Positions 15,172 through 24,517 of a DNA stretch of 64,000 nt are shown here, piece by piece. This DNA is from Asticcacaulis solisilvae (GTDB lineage: Bacteria > Pseudomonadota > Alphaproteobacteria > Caulobacterales > Caulobacteraceae): the NCBI RefSeq assembly GCF_017875235.1, contig NZ_JAGGMI010000009.1, positions 124,001 to 188,000 on the forward strand, read 5' to 3'. A program made the translations under genes and the position numbers. Below the pieces are notes generated by a model, which was not told the DNA's origin, did not search any database, and saw only the letters and a list, made by a program, of their open reading frames with translations. Each line of letters begins with the position of its first letter. The stretch's first letter is position 1.

Positions 15172-15789
15172 TCATTCTTCTCTGACGGACGCTGGATATA
15201 GGATCGAAAGCGCCCCCATGGTTTCCAAGGCATTGGGGAACAGGCTTTGCGCGCGCGGCTGGATGATCTCGCGATACGCCTGCCGGCAAAGTTCGAGAAA
15301 AGTCGGAATGCGGTGTGGACGCATTTTCTCGCCATAGAAGTCGACAAGATATTGGAAATCGACATTGGCGCCAGGCGCCGTAAATAGCCGGCTGTCCTGT
15401 TCCACATGCTCGATATAGAGTTCCGCCGGCGTTGCTTGCCCGGCAAAAACCCGCCGCGTGACCTGGCCGCTCGCGACTTCGAGCACCTTGATTTCGATAA
15501 TGGAAAGCAGGTCATCGGCCGGCAAGGAAAGGCCCGGCCATAGGTCCATGGCGATCCGATAGAGCACATCTGCCGGTACCGAAGCGATTGTTGCGTCCAG
15601 GGTCACGATCGACAGGTTGGACAGGGCGACCTGCAGGATCAAGCCATCTTCAGCCGGTGTAAGCTCGTGAAAATGGAAGCCGTCGCCGACGGATCCAGCA
15701 CAGGGCACAAGGAAACGATGATCGTCCGGAAGACCGCGTTCGCGGCGTCGCGCGCGCAGGCCGGGGGTATATTCCAGGTAAAGGCTCAA
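15172..15789 (-). CDS. Hypothetical protein, last gene of a three-gene cassette
   Basis: 205 residues. The likely start is TTG at 15789, which overlaps the stop of the HTH gene in TTGA, so translation is coupled. The sequence is soluble alpha/beta: LTPAEDGLILQVALSNLSIV near the N-terminus, LLSIIEIKVLEVASGQVTRR in the middle, and a helical C-terminus (IPTFLELCRQAYREIIQPRA). No family is recognised. Tight linkage to a regulator and another unknown suggests a self-contained accessory module. Confidence 0.65.
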   Translation of the reverse strand: MSLYLEYTPGLRARRRERGLPDDHRFLVPCAGSVGDGFHFHELTPAEDGLILQVALSNLSIVTLDATIASVPADVLYRIAMDLWPGLSLPADDLLSIIEIKVLEVASGQVTRRVFAGQATPAELYIEHVEQDSRLFTAPGANVDFQYLVDFYGEKMRPHRIPTFLELCRQAYREIIQPRAQSLFPNALETMGALSILYPASVREE

Positions 15790-16040
15790 AGGTGGCTTTG
15801 CGCCTTGATCTGTGCGGGCGGGAAAAGTTCGGTCACCGGCCGCTTGAAATAGTCGGCAAGCGTATAGGCGATGTCCAGCCGCGGGCAGAACTTGGCGTCG
15901 ATGGCGTTATAGATGGTCTGACGCGACAGGCCCGTATCCGACGCGATCGTCGCGACCGTGTCGTTGGACGCCTCGATGATTTTGGCAAGCGCGGACTTGG
16001 GCATGGCCGTTGGTTTCCCTGACGCTTTGGAGTCTAGCAC
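15786..16040 (-). CDS. Small Cro/C1-type helix-turn-helix regulator
   Basis: 84 residues from a GTG at 16040 with AAGGGA upstream; an ATG at 16004 would start MPKSALAKII. The helix-turn-helix is VATIASDTGLSRQTIYNAID, followed by DIAYTLADYFKRPVTELFPP, the usual end of XRE-family domains. It lies between two unknown genes on the same strand: 19 bp after the 122-aa gene and overlapping the 205-aa gene. It probably controls the cassette. Confidence 0.8.
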   Translation of the reverse strand: MLDSKASGKPTAMPKSALAKIIEASNDTVATIASDTGLSRQTIYNAIDAKFCPRLDIAYTLADYFKRPVTELFPPAQIKAQSHL

Positions 16041-16059
16041 ATCAGAGTCCCTTGTAAAG

Positions 16060-16428
16060 TCAGGCTTTCACAAAGGAGTTCTGATTGATCCAGTCTTGCT
16101 TGCCGGACTCCAGCCACCGCCGGCGCTGTTCGTCGAAGATTGCGCGCGCGTCGTTCTTGTCGTCGCGGGTGCGGCTGAACGCGAACCCCGAGTTTAGGCC
16201 GGCAAATTCGCGGGCATCAGCGATCCGCATGATGAATTTCGGCGGAATCACGCCACGGCGCGGTTCGATGAATTCGACCTTGTGCGCGACTTCACCCTGA
16301 TCGTTGTACACGACCAGGGTGAAGATCAGATTGTACTCGTGGGTCTGGGTGACATCGCGAAGGTACCAGTTCACGCCCTCGTAGTCGCGGGTGTATTTGA
16401 TCCAATGCCGAAGTTTCGCGACGTCCAT
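16060..16428 (-). CDS. Hypothetical protein, first gene of the cassette
   Basis: 122 residues beginning MDVAKLRHWIKYTRDYEGVN. It is soluble, with beta strands NLIFTLVVYND and HKVEFIEP and a basic, helical C-terminus (DDKNDARAIFDEQRRRWLES). No family is recognised. It is followed at 19 bp by the HTH gene. The 190 bp upstream to 16620 must hold the cassette promoter; no operator could be fixed there. Confidence 0.6.
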   Translation of the reverse strand: MDVAKLRHWIKYTRDYEGVNWYLRDVTQTHEYNLIFTLVVYNDQGEVAHKVEFIEPRRGVIPPKFIMRIADAREFAGLNSGFAFSRTRDDKNDARAIFDEQRRRWLESGKQDWINQNSFVKA

Positions 16429-16619
16429 GCCTTGTTCTTACTACTGCTACAGGGGACGCTGGGGTCCCAGAATCGCGACGCCGCGAGGAATGGTCTGACG
16501 TACTTGTATTACAAACGCCAGATTATGAAAGCCCGGTGTTTCGCGTCTATGGCACGGAAAAAGCGGAATCAAGTTAAATTGTGATCACAAACACGATCCG
16601 GAGCTTTGCATGTTGCTGT

Positions 16620-17498
16620 TCAGGCTGCGGACGGGAGTGGCAGGCGCACCTGCCGGCTCTGCTGGATCAGGAAATCGACGGCCTTCGTTGCCTGACCACT
16701 GGCCTTGATCAGTTCCGCCGGGTGATCCTTCAGCAAGCGGACCCAGGACTGGAGATAGCCCGCGTGGTTAGGAAGCAGCTTCTCCTCCACTGGAAGCCCG
16801 ATCAGGAGACCAAGTTGAAGTGCCCCCAGTTCGGCCACCAGTTCTTCGCGCGCCCGGCAGTCACGATAACGATAGTTCTCGAGCTTGCGGTCCAGTCGGT
16901 GCCCTGCCCCTGTCCAATGGATCAGTTCGTGACCGAGGACACTGTTATAGCTGTCGCGGTCAACGAACTGCTCGGCGGCAGGCATGACGATCGTATCCTG
17001 GTCGGGCAGGTAGAAGGCCATGTCGCCTTTGTGGATGAGCTTGAAGTCGATCCCTCGAAAGAAGCCGTTCAAGGCATCAGGATCCGCCGGGAGATCCTCG
17101 GGAACCTCGTAATGACCCTCGGGCAGTCCGTCGATCTGCTCGGCATTGAAGCAGACGTAGCTCTTCATGAACCGGAGGACCTTCGGGTCGTCGCCGCCCT
17201 CCCCTTCAATCTCCGTCGTCTTGTAGAGGATGGCGGGACAGCCCTTCTCGCCCTTGCGCACCATGCCACCCAGGTCTTTCGCCTGGTTGAAGGTTAAAAA
17301 CCTCGGGTTCGACCATCCATGCATCGCCATCTGCATGGCCAGCATCCAAAGGTTCGTGCCCGAGAAGGGCTGGCCGTCGGCGCGTGTGGGAAGCTGCGGG
17401 CGCCTCCGATTTTTCCAGGGCCGCCGCCAGGGCAGGTCTCCCTTGTCCATCTGGTCGATCAAGTTGGTGAGAAGGGTGTCGAGGGCGGTCGTTTTCAT
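16620..17498 (-). CDS. ardC: ArdC-type antirestriction protein (ssDNA-binding domain plus zincin)
   Basis: 292 residues from the ATG at 17498 (AGGAGA eight bases upstream). The N-terminal DUF1738 ssDNA-binding domain has LPWRRPW, PFSGTNLWMLAMQMAMHGW and MVRKGEKGCPAILYK. The C-terminal metallopeptidase-like domain has HELIHWTGAGHR at about residues 190-201, followed by EELVAELGA, giving the HExxH...E zinc site. ArdC proteins bind single-stranded DNA and protect incoming plasmids from restriction. It is 73 bp downstream of the helicase-methyltransferase gene, so the two are likely co-transcribed. Confidence 0.92.
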   Translation of the reverse strand: MKTTALDTLLTNLIDQMDKGDLPWRRPWKNRRRPQLPTRADGQPFSGTNLWMLAMQMAMHGWSNPRFLTFNQAKDLGGMVRKGEKGCPAILYKTTEIEGEGGDDPKVLRFMKSYVCFNAEQIDGLPEGHYEVPEDLPADPDALNGFFRGIDFKLIHKGDMAFYLPDQDTIVMPAAEQFVDRDSYNSVLGHELIHWTGAGHRLDRKLENYRYRDCRAREELVAELGALQLGLLIGLPVEEKLLPNHAGYLQSWVRLLKDHPAELIKASGQATKAVDFLIQQSRQVRLPLPSAA

Positions 17499-17571
17499 TT
17501 GGAAATCTCCTGCTTTCACCTCTCAAGGAGGTTCGACCACGAGATCCCTTTCCCTTCTTTCAACCCACCCA

Positions 17572-20500
17572 TCACTGGCACACATCGGTGACCGGGTATT
17601 TGCGGATGATGCGGTCCAGCACATCGTCGCCGGCGGGGACGAAAACGCGGGGCACGCCGTGCAACAACTCGATCACGCATCCAAGCGTGCGCAGCGCGGC
17701 GAACTCGGCGCGGTTTCCCGCGATTTCCAGCCGGCGCTCCCCCATGAATCGTGACGCCTTCAAAATAAGCCCGGGCGCCAGGGACAGGGTTGCGCGGTCA
17801 TTCAGGACGAGTTCGCGGCAGCGCCCAGGATCAGTCGGGAGCTTGCAGGTTACATCATGGCCCAAGGTGCGTAGCAGTTTCAGGGCATCGGCTTCCGTGA
17901 GGGTTCGGCCAAGCCAGCGCTCGCCACTTGGCGACTTCAGCCGCTTCACCCGCGCGTAATCACCCGGAAGATGCTTCCAGACCGGCAGGAGGAGTCCAGT
18001 GACGAGAAAGGTCGTGTTCGTAACCCAAGGATCCAAACTCCCAAATTCCGCCGTCCAAGCGGCCTCCCAGGCGCCCTCCTCCACCTCGTGCCAGCTCGAC
18101 TCCTCGTAGGTCAGCAAGCTGGCAGTATCTCTTGTCCCAGCCGGGCGGTAGAGGCGAACGGCGGGGACAAGGCAGTCCTTGTCGTCCGTTGTGGTGAGAC
18201 CGGTTACGACGACACCTGCCCTTCCGGACTTGCCATTGACGACCCGACGGGCCGTCAGGGCGTTGGACTTTACGATGCTCCGGGCATAGTCCAGGTCGAA
18301 GAGCTCGCGGCGATGGCGGATCCTGAACTGGAGCATACGGGTTTCCGCTCCGGTTTCGTCGACCCGGATGGTCTGTTCGTCCGTGAGTTCCAGTTCGTCG
18401 GCCACAAGATCCTCAACGCCGTGATCGATCTTGCCGCTGGCCTCCGCCTTTTCGATAATAGTCCGCAGGCGCGTCTCGAAAGCCTCGAAAAGGTTGTTCT
18501 GGTCACAGATACACAGTGCCAGCAGGCGGTTGAGGAAGGTCGAAATGGGCGGAAGGTCTTCCCCGGACTTGAAGACACCCTCGGAATTGCGAAGCGACAA
18601 TGCGGTTTTGTCCTCGAATTCCGGAAGCGTCATGCACGCGATCTGCCCGGCATCCATAGCCTGGAAGAACGAAACCAGCGCGCGTCGGGCGAAGCCGTTT
18701 TCCAGGCTGTCTTCCGCTCTGAACATGCCATTCGATGTCGAGCGGCGCTCACCCTTTGTGAGAGCGCCCAGACTGTCGAGCCTGCGCGCGATGGTGCTGA
18801 GGAATCGCTTCTCGCCCTTGATGTCGGTCGTCACGGGCCGGAACAGGGGTGGGTGAACCTGATTGGTGCGATGGGTGCGGCCGATGCCCTGAATGGCCAC
18901 ATCGGCGCGCCAGCCGGGCTCCGCCAGGTATTGGCAGCGGCGCCGGCGATTATTGAAGCGCCGGTCGGCATGATAACTGCGACCAGTGCCGCCCGCGGCT
19001 GTAAAGCACAGGATAAGCTTTTCTCCGTTGTTGAAGGCGTCGGTTTCGGTCTTGTTGGCCGTGGACCCGCGGCGCTCCAGGACCTGCTTGCCGTTCTTGA
19101 GGACAACACGGCGCGACCTGCCCGTGACTTCGGCGACTTTCTCGGGCCCGAAGTGATGGATGATGGCGTCAAGAGCGCCGGGCACGGCCGGAAGAAGCGC
19201 CAGGGAGAGCAGGGTTTCCTCGCGTAGCGCCAAGGCTTCCTGAGAGACGACGGCGTGGCCGTCCTCGTCGAGCAGTGGCTTGACGGTCTTGTTGCCATCG
19301 TCGTCCTCGGTCTCCTGCATTGCATGGATTGGAAAGGCGTTGGACAGGTACTCGGTGACGAAGTCGCGCGGGGTCAGATCGACATTGAGGTCGTTCCATT
19401 CGACGGGACTGACTTCGTTGAGCCGGCGTTCCATCGACGCCTCGTTCGTCGAGATCAATTGCACGACGCAGCAATTGCCGGCCTCGATTTGCTTCTCGAT
19501 ATCCCGAATTATGGTCGGCGCCTTCAGGCCGCAAAGCAACGCGTTGAAGAAGCGCTGGCTGGTCGTTGCAAAAGCGGACTTGGCAGCGGCCTTGTGCTGA
19601 CCGGAGTTGGTGCCTTCGGCGCTGCAGATGTTCGTCGCCTCCAGCGCTTTATCCAGGTTTTTGTGAATCGTGTGAAAGGCGGCGGCCCTCGCGTCCCAGA
19701 TCGCAATGTCCTGCACGGTCAGCTCGTGACGCAGGGGATCGATTTCGATTCCCTCAAAGCTGATCATGCGCGCGAGATAGAGCCCCTTCGCCTTCAGTTC
19801 CCGGGCCGCGAGCTCCATGAAGGCTATTCCGCCGTCGTTGGCGGCCGTCAGGAAGTCTTCGCGAGTGAGGAAGGGCGCCTGCACACTGCCCCAGAGCCCC
19901 AGGCGCGGCGCGTAGGACAGGTTGGCGGGCTCAGTGGCGCCCGTGGCTGAGACATACATGACGCGGGCCCCAGGCGCCCGGAATTGCAGCAGAAGCCCGG
20001 CCAGCCCCTGCTGTGACGCCTTCCTGACACCCCGGCTGCCCTTTCCGGAGGCGGCGTTTGCCATCTCATGCGACTCGTCGAAGATCATCGCGCCTTCGAA
20101 GTCTTCGCCCAGCCAGTCGATGACCTGGTCAAGACGTGACTTCTTGCCGTTTCTGGCAGCCTGGCGCAGCGTCGCATAGGTCGTGAACAGGATGCCGCGA
20201 TCCATGCGTACGGTCGCCCCGAACTTGTAGCTGCTCAGCGCAACGACGTCGTTGATATCGCCGCCGATCGAGGTCCAGTCGCGACGCGCGTCTTCGATCA
20301 GGGTATCGTTCTTGGAGACCCAGACAGCTTTGGTTCGGCCACACGCCATGTTTTCCGCGATGACAGCTGCGACTGACGTCCCCTTGCCGACGCCCGTGCC
20401 GTCGCCAAGAAAGAAACCCTGGCGAAGTCGGAACCCTGCCTCGTCGTCCTCCTTGGTCTGGGAAAAGCCCTGCTTGTCGTCATCAAGCTTCCACTTTCCT

Positions 20501-21801
20501 GGAAGGATTTTGCTGTGGGCCTGGCCGGCATAGATGACGACTTCCAGTTGGGCCTCGGAGATATGGCTTGAGATCGCCGATGCCGGCAGTTGTGGCACAT
20601 AGCTAACCTCGGGCGCCGGCGTGGTCGCCATAGCCGAGGATTCCACCAGCATGGCCGGGTGCGGCCGGTCACGATCCGGGACGAAACGCGACACCTGATA
20701 AGCGGAATACAAGCCGACATCGCGGGTCTGCCCCGACCAGGCTTTGGGCTGGTAGATCAGGTCAGCGACGGACGACAGCAAACGCAACCGGCCGGAGGAT
20801 GCAACCGAGCGAGTGGGTGAGCTTTCGGCCGCTGCCGGCGCAACGGTTCGGAACGCGCGTGCACGGGCATTGCCGCGGGGCGGCACCTGGTTGAGGGCGA
20901 TGAGCGCATGGTCGAGCGTTTCCGTAACCTCGACCTCCGGCAGATGCTGGGGTGACTTGACGCGGTCGACCACCAACAGACCGGTCTCCACGCCTGTGCC
21001 CTGCTTGTAGAAGGCATTGTCGGGCAGGAGAATCATCGCCTGGATCTGGTACTGAGCCGACAGCGTCAGCACATTGCGGCTCAGGAAATAGCTCGCCGGC
21101 ACGATTGCGGCGACGCGGCCATTGTCCGCGACGCAGGCCAGGGCTGCGAGTATGTGGTCGTGAAGACCGGTGAAGGGCGGGTTCATCGCCACGACATCGA
21201 AGCTGCCCGAGGTACTAAGGCGATCCTTAAGGTGCAGGGCATTGATCTGCGAACGCTGGGCGTTCGGGAAGAGCCCGGCAAGGACGTTGAAACGGGTGTC
21301 CGCCAGCTCGTTCAGATGCAATCTCGCTCCCGCGGCTTCGGCGAGGACGGCAATCATGCCGTTCCCGGCGGATGGCTCGAGCACAAGGTCACCGGGGCGA
21401 ATCTGGGCCGCCAGGACCGCCAGCGCCGCGATTTCAAGCGGCGTCGAGAACTGGTCCATCTCGATCTGCTCTTCGGAACGGCGGGACTGGGTCAGGCCGA
21501 GGTTCGTATAGGTGGCCAGGAGGCGTACGGTCTCGTGAGGGCAGTCTTCCAGCCGCGCGAGTTGCGCCCCCAGTCTTCGGGCATTGAGCACCTGGGCGAC
21601 CTCAAGCGCCTCGTAGGCCTGTTTCCACGTCCAGGCGCCGTCGGCGTCGGTGCCATTAAAGGCAAAACTCATCACGTCCCTCATGTCGGAGGCGTCGAGC
21701 TTTCGGCCTCGGGTAAGTGATGGGAAGACGGAACGGCCGGCCCCCAGGATAGCGGTAGCGGGACAGATAGCTTGACGAGGTGCGAACAGGGAGAGTGTCA
21801 T
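17572..21801 (-). CDS. DarB-like fusion: N6-adenine methyltransferase plus strawberry-notch helicase
   Basis: 1409 residues from the ATG at 21801 (AAAGGA upstream), giving MTLSLFAPRQAI. An N6-adenine methyltransferase domain lies at about 120-300: LEPSAGNGMIAVLAEAAGAR is the AdoMet motif and DVVAMNPPF the catalytic motif. A superfamily 2 helicase of the strawberry-notch type follows: Walker A GDGTGVGKGTS near 466-476, DESH near 575-578, and the arginine-finger motif QGIGRTHRTNQ in the C-terminal half. Phage P1 DarB has the same two-part plan and protects DNA from type I restriction; that role fits the neighbours ardC, ardB and ssb. Homologues are common on alphaproteobacterial plasmids. Confidence 0.88.
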   Translation of the reverse strand: MTLSLFAPRQAICPATAILGAGRSVFPSLTRGRKLDASDMRDVMSFAFNGTDADGAWTWKQAYEALEVAQVLNARRLGAQLARLEDCPHETVRLLATYTNLGLTQSRRSEEQIEMDQFSTPLEIAALAVLAAQIRPGDLVLEPSAGNGMIAVLAEAAGARLHLNELADTRFNVLAGLFPNAQRSQINALHLKDRLSTSGSFDVVAMNPPFTGLHDHILAALACVADNGRVAAIVPASYFLSRNVLTLSAQYQIQAMILLPDNAFYKQGTGVETGLLVVDRVKSPQHLPEVEVTETLDHALIALNQVPPRGNARARAFRTVAPAAAESSPTRSVASSGRLRLLSSVADLIYQPKAWSGQTRDVGLYSAYQVSRFVPDRDRPHPAMLVESSAMATTPAPEVSYVPQLPASAISSHISEAQLEVVIYAGQAHSKILPGKWKLDDDKQGFSQTKEDDEAGFRLRQGFFLGDGTGVGKGTSVAAVIAENMACGRTKAVWVSKNDTLIEDARRDWTSIGGDINDVVALSSYKFGATVRMDRGILFTTYATLRQAARNGKKSRLDQVIDWLGEDFEGAMIFDESHEMANAASGKGSRGVRKASQQGLAGLLLQFRAPGARVMYVSATGATEPANLSYAPRLGLWGSVQAPFLTREDFLTAANDGGIAFMELAARELKAKGLYLARMISFEGIEIDPLRHELTVQDIAIWDARAAAFHTIHKNLDKALEATNICSAEGTNSGQHKAAAKSAFATTSQRFFNALLCGLKAPTIIRDIEKQIEAGNCCVVQLISTNEASMERRLNEVSPVEWNDLNVDLTPRDFVTEYLSNAFPIHAMQETEDDDGNKTVKPLLDEDGHAVVSQEALALREETLLSLALLPAVPGALDAIIHHFGPEKVAEVTGRSRRVVLKNGKQVLERRGSTANKTETDAFNNGEKLILCFTAAGGTGRSYHADRRFNNRRRRCQYLAEPGWRADVAIQGIGRTHRTNQVHPPLFRPVTTDIKGEKRFLSTIARRLDSLGALTKGERRSTSNGMFRAEDSLENGFARRALVSFFQAMDAGQIACMTLPEFEDKTALSLRNSEGVFKSGEDLPPISTFLNRLLALCICDQNNLFEAFETRLRTIIEKAEASGKIDHGVEDLVADELELTDEQTIRVDETGAETRMLQFRIRHRRELFDLDYARSIVKSNALTARRVVNGKSGRAGVVVTGLTTTDDKDCLVPAVRLYRPAGTRDTASLLTYEESSWHEVEEGAWEAAWTAEFGSLDPWVTNTTFLVTGLLLPVWKHLPGDYARVKRLKSPSGERWLGRTLTEADALKLLRTLGHDVTCKLPTDPGRCRELVLNDRATLSLAPGLILKASRFMGERRLEIAGNRAEFAALRTLGCVIELLHGVPRVFVPAGDDVLDRIIRKYPVTDVCQ

Positions 21802-21914
21802 GGAAGGATCCTTTGGCTTCGCCCGGCTTGGGCGCTCACCCTCCCCGTCCCTTCCCTTCTTCTTTCTCCCCCGCGGACGGCCCAACGAAAGAAGCCCCCT
21901 TGCGGGGGTTCCGG

Positions 21915-23933
21915 CTATTCGGCGGCTTCCAGCTCTGCCTCCGCGTTCTCAACGTCGACTGGCGGCGCCTCGAAACTTTTGCTGTCGTCAGGCGCTCCCG
22001 GTTCGTCACCCTCCTCCGGCTCTACGACCGCCTCCAGGACGGTATAGTCGTCCTCGTGGAAGTTCAGCGCCGGCGGCACGAAATCGCGTTCCAGCGCCAG
22101 CTCGTAGACGGTCTGAGCCAGTTGCCCGCGCTTCTGGTTTTCGAATTCCTCCGGATCGAGCCCCATCTTCGTTATCAGCGCCAGAAGCGATTTCTTGGAA
22201 AAGCCGGTGTAATAGTCCGCATCCACCATGAGGTGGTGTTTGAAATCGTGGCCGATCGTGGCGGAGACCAGCACCGCTTCGGCCCGGGCGGCATGACGCA
22301 CACAGTCCGTCTTCTGTTCCGACATGTCGACTTGCGCGGCGGTGATTAGGGCCAGGAGATCGAGCTTTTCGCTCGGTCCCAATGATGACACCCACTCGAA
22401 AGGGTGAAGCCCGCTGTCCTCATAAAGCGCCTTGTAGGCCTTCAGGCGGTCGATGACCGGTTGTTCGAGCGCCGGATTGGGTTCGCGAATGGCTTCGATC
22501 CTCACGCTTGCGCAGACCTTCACTACGTATTTTCCGGAATCGTGTGTGCGTCCCAGCACCACCTGTTGGAACTGCGCAGACAGCTGGACGTCAAGCGCGA
22601 CCATCGGGGCTTCGGCCAGGCTTCGGGCGAGCGCCTTGCCGGCGATCGTCGTGGTTTTCAGATGATGCAAGTGGCCATAGAGCGAGACGTCGGCCCGCAG
22701 GTTCGTCTTCGGTAGTGGCGTGTCCGAGATCACCGGCGCGGGATAGTAGGCCTTACGCGGATTAGCCTGCTCGTGAGCTTCGATCAGTGCGTCGTACTCG
22801 GCTTCATCGACATAGAACTCGACCTTAACGTGGCCATGGGCTCCCGCCGACGCCTTGCACGTCTTGGGCGCCAAAGGCTTGGCGTCTTCGGTGAAGGCTT
22901 CCAGCGCCTTGAGCACGAAATCCTTGGCGAGTTCGATGAAGCGGGCATGCTCGGATGCCTCGGCAGCCAGTTTGAGGTCGCCGAGTATCGTTTCAGCTTC
23001 CGCCTTCAGTTGAGCGACCAGCGTCTTGTCGCCGGTACGAGGGTAGTTCCATCCCAGGGACTGGAACCCGTCCGGGGCACCGTACCCAGCCTGGAGACCG
23101 AACTCCACCTTCAACCCGGCCCCCTTGAGAGCCTTGATGACGGGCTTCATGGCCGCCTTCCACGCGGCGCCGAGGATCTCGGGGTCGAGCAACTTGTCCG
23201 GATGTTCCTCGAACAGATCCTGTTCTACCCGGCCGCCTTTCTGGAGATACGTCGACAGCGGAAACGCATTGAGGAGTGTGTCGGTCGCATAGACGCCCGG
23301 TTCAAGCAGTTCGCGGATATGGTAGTCATGGATCGGCCCTTCCGACTCCTCCACCATTTCCGCGAAGGCCTGAAGCTTCTCGGCATCCTTTATCCGTGCA
23401 ATCTGGCGCAGGGTTGCCAGCCGGAACCGCTGCGCCTTGAAGGCTTGCAGGATGCGGATATCGAGCTGGCCGAGGACTGTCATGCGCTTGATGTCCTTGA
23501 CATCCCGGCCGAGCGCCTTTGCCATGTCTTCGAACGTGAATCGCTCGGACAGCAGCCTGTTTATGGTGATAAGAACGTCCGCATGCTGGACTTCGACGCG
23601 CATATCGTTGGCGATAACCACGGCCTGTGCGATTTCATCGTCGGTTTCGCAAACGACCACGGAGACCAGGTGATTTGGATCGATCAAGCCGGCTTCCGCC
23701 AGGCTTGACCAGGCAAGGAACCGACGGCGGCCGTCCAGAATTTCAAAGCGTGTCCCGTGGTCCAGGGATTTGACGAACAGTGGCAGCAGTTGACCTGCGG
23801 CGTCCGGCGCCAAGCTTCTGGCCAGGTCTTCGATGCGACTGTCGGCACCGTCATCAGCACGCAGATTCAGGCTGGAGATCGACAGCTGGGACAGCGCAAC
23901 GGCGATGGCCGGCTTGTTGGCGATAATGGTCAT
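21915..23933 (-). CDS. Long ParB/Srx-domain protein
   Basis: 672 residues from the ATG at 23933; a TTG at 23981 with a better Shine-Dalgarno would add 16. The ParB N-terminal domain is at about residues 15-110 (LSISSLNLR, RFEILDGRRRFLAWSSLAEA, ANDMRVEVQHADVLITINRL). A helix-turn-helix-like part follows (FTFEDMAKALGRDVKDIKRM), then a long C-terminus ending in an acidic tail. It is not beside parA, which has a small partner of its own, so it is unlikely to be the partition ParB. Its place behind a Toprim gene and before the DarB-like gene is a recurring plasmid block and suggests a role in early establishment or DNA protection. Confidence 0.82.
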   Translation of the reverse strand: MTIIANKPAIAVALSQLSISSLNLRADDGADSRIEDLARSLAPDAAGQLLPLFVKSLDHGTRFEILDGRRRFLAWSSLAEAGLIDPNHLVSVVVCETDDEIAQAVVIANDMRVEVQHADVLITINRLLSERFTFEDMAKALGRDVKDIKRMTVLGQLDIRILQAFKAQRFRLATLRQIARIKDAEKLQAFAEMVEESEGPIHDYHIRELLEPGVYATDTLLNAFPLSTYLQKGGRVEQDLFEEHPDKLLDPEILGAAWKAAMKPVIKALKGAGLKVEFGLQAGYGAPDGFQSLGWNYPRTGDKTLVAQLKAEAETILGDLKLAAEASEHARFIELAKDFVLKALEAFTEDAKPLAPKTCKASAGAHGHVKVEFYVDEAEYDALIEAHEQANPRKAYYPAPVISDTPLPKTNLRADVSLYGHLHHLKTTTIAGKALARSLAEAPMVALDVQLSAQFQQVVLGRTHDSGKYVVKVCASVRIEAIREPNPALEQPVIDRLKAYKALYEDSGLHPFEWVSSLGPSEKLDLLALITAAQVDMSEQKTDCVRHAARAEAVLVSATIGHDFKHHLMVDADYYTGFSKKSLLALITKMGLDPEEFENQKRGQLAQTVYELALERDFVPPALNFHEDDYTVLEAVVEPEEGDEPGAPDDSKSFEAPPVDVENAEAELEAAE

Positions 23934-24004
23934 GGTCTTGGTTTCCAGGATCGCTGAGGCCCATCCCCAGGTCCGATCCAAACAACCACTCCCTTTCTCC
24001 TTCT

Positions 24005-24517
24005 TTACCAGACCGGCGGTCGCACGCTGTGGCGTTTAAGCCGGAGATACCTGTCGAGAGCGCCGTGAACCTTCAGCCGGTTGAGGTTATGCTGGAGCAA
24101 TGTGTCGTATGACGCATAGACAGGAAGCCCCTTGTGCTCCTGGAGTTTGATGTCTTCCAATGGGTCAATGAAACCGGCTTCCAACCAATGGTCGAGCCCC
24201 GCCCTCGCCGCTTCGACCCATTCAAGCGAGGCCGGATCCCGGCTGGCACACATCAGGTAAATGCGGGGTTCTGGCTCAGCCGACGGGGGCTTATACAGGA
24301 GGAGGCTCATGTGAACGTCATCCGGCAGGCTGCCATAGAGGCACACCTGAGCTGCCAGGTGCAAATAGGCGATGTCGATATATACCCCGTGAGGAACGAC
24401 CCCAGCCTTTTGCAGCGAACGCAGCGTGCCTTGCGAACGCACTGGCACGGCCGGCATCATCGCCTCACCGGCTCCGTGCAGCGGCTCCTCCTGCATCGCG
24501 ATCGGTAAAATCGTCAC
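24005..24517 (-). CDS. Hypothetical protein coupled to the Toprim gene
   Basis: 170 residues from a GTG at 24517, chosen because GGAGG lies six bases upstream and the start overlaps the previous stop in GTGA. It begins VTILPIAMQEEPLHG. The sequence is soluble alpha/beta (VYIDIAYLHLAAQVCLYG, RIYLMCASRDPASLEWVEAA) with a basic C-terminus (YLRLKRHSVRPPVW). No family is recognised. Tight coupling implies a role with the Toprim protein. Confidence 0.65.
   Translation of the reverse strand: MTILPIAMQEEPLHGAGEAMMPAVPVRSQGTLRSLQKAGVVPHGVYIDIAYLHLAAQVCLYGSLPDDVHMSLLLYKPPSAEPEPRIYLMCASRDPASLEWVEAARAGLDHWLEAGFIDPLEDIKLQEHKGLPVYASYDTLLQHNLNRLKVHGALDRYLRLKRHSVRPPVW

Noticed and set aside
17971-19227. 418-aa plus-strand open frame
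   Set aside because: Antisense to the DarB-like gene, which has continuous domain structure.
22773-23708. 311-aa plus-strand open frame
   Set aside because: Antisense to the ParB-like gene; no domain or start signal.
21915-23933. Partition ParB for the parA at 25880
   Set aside because: It is on the other strand, 2 kb away and 672 aa long, while a small RHH partner follows parA directly. Kept as a ParB-domain protein of other function.
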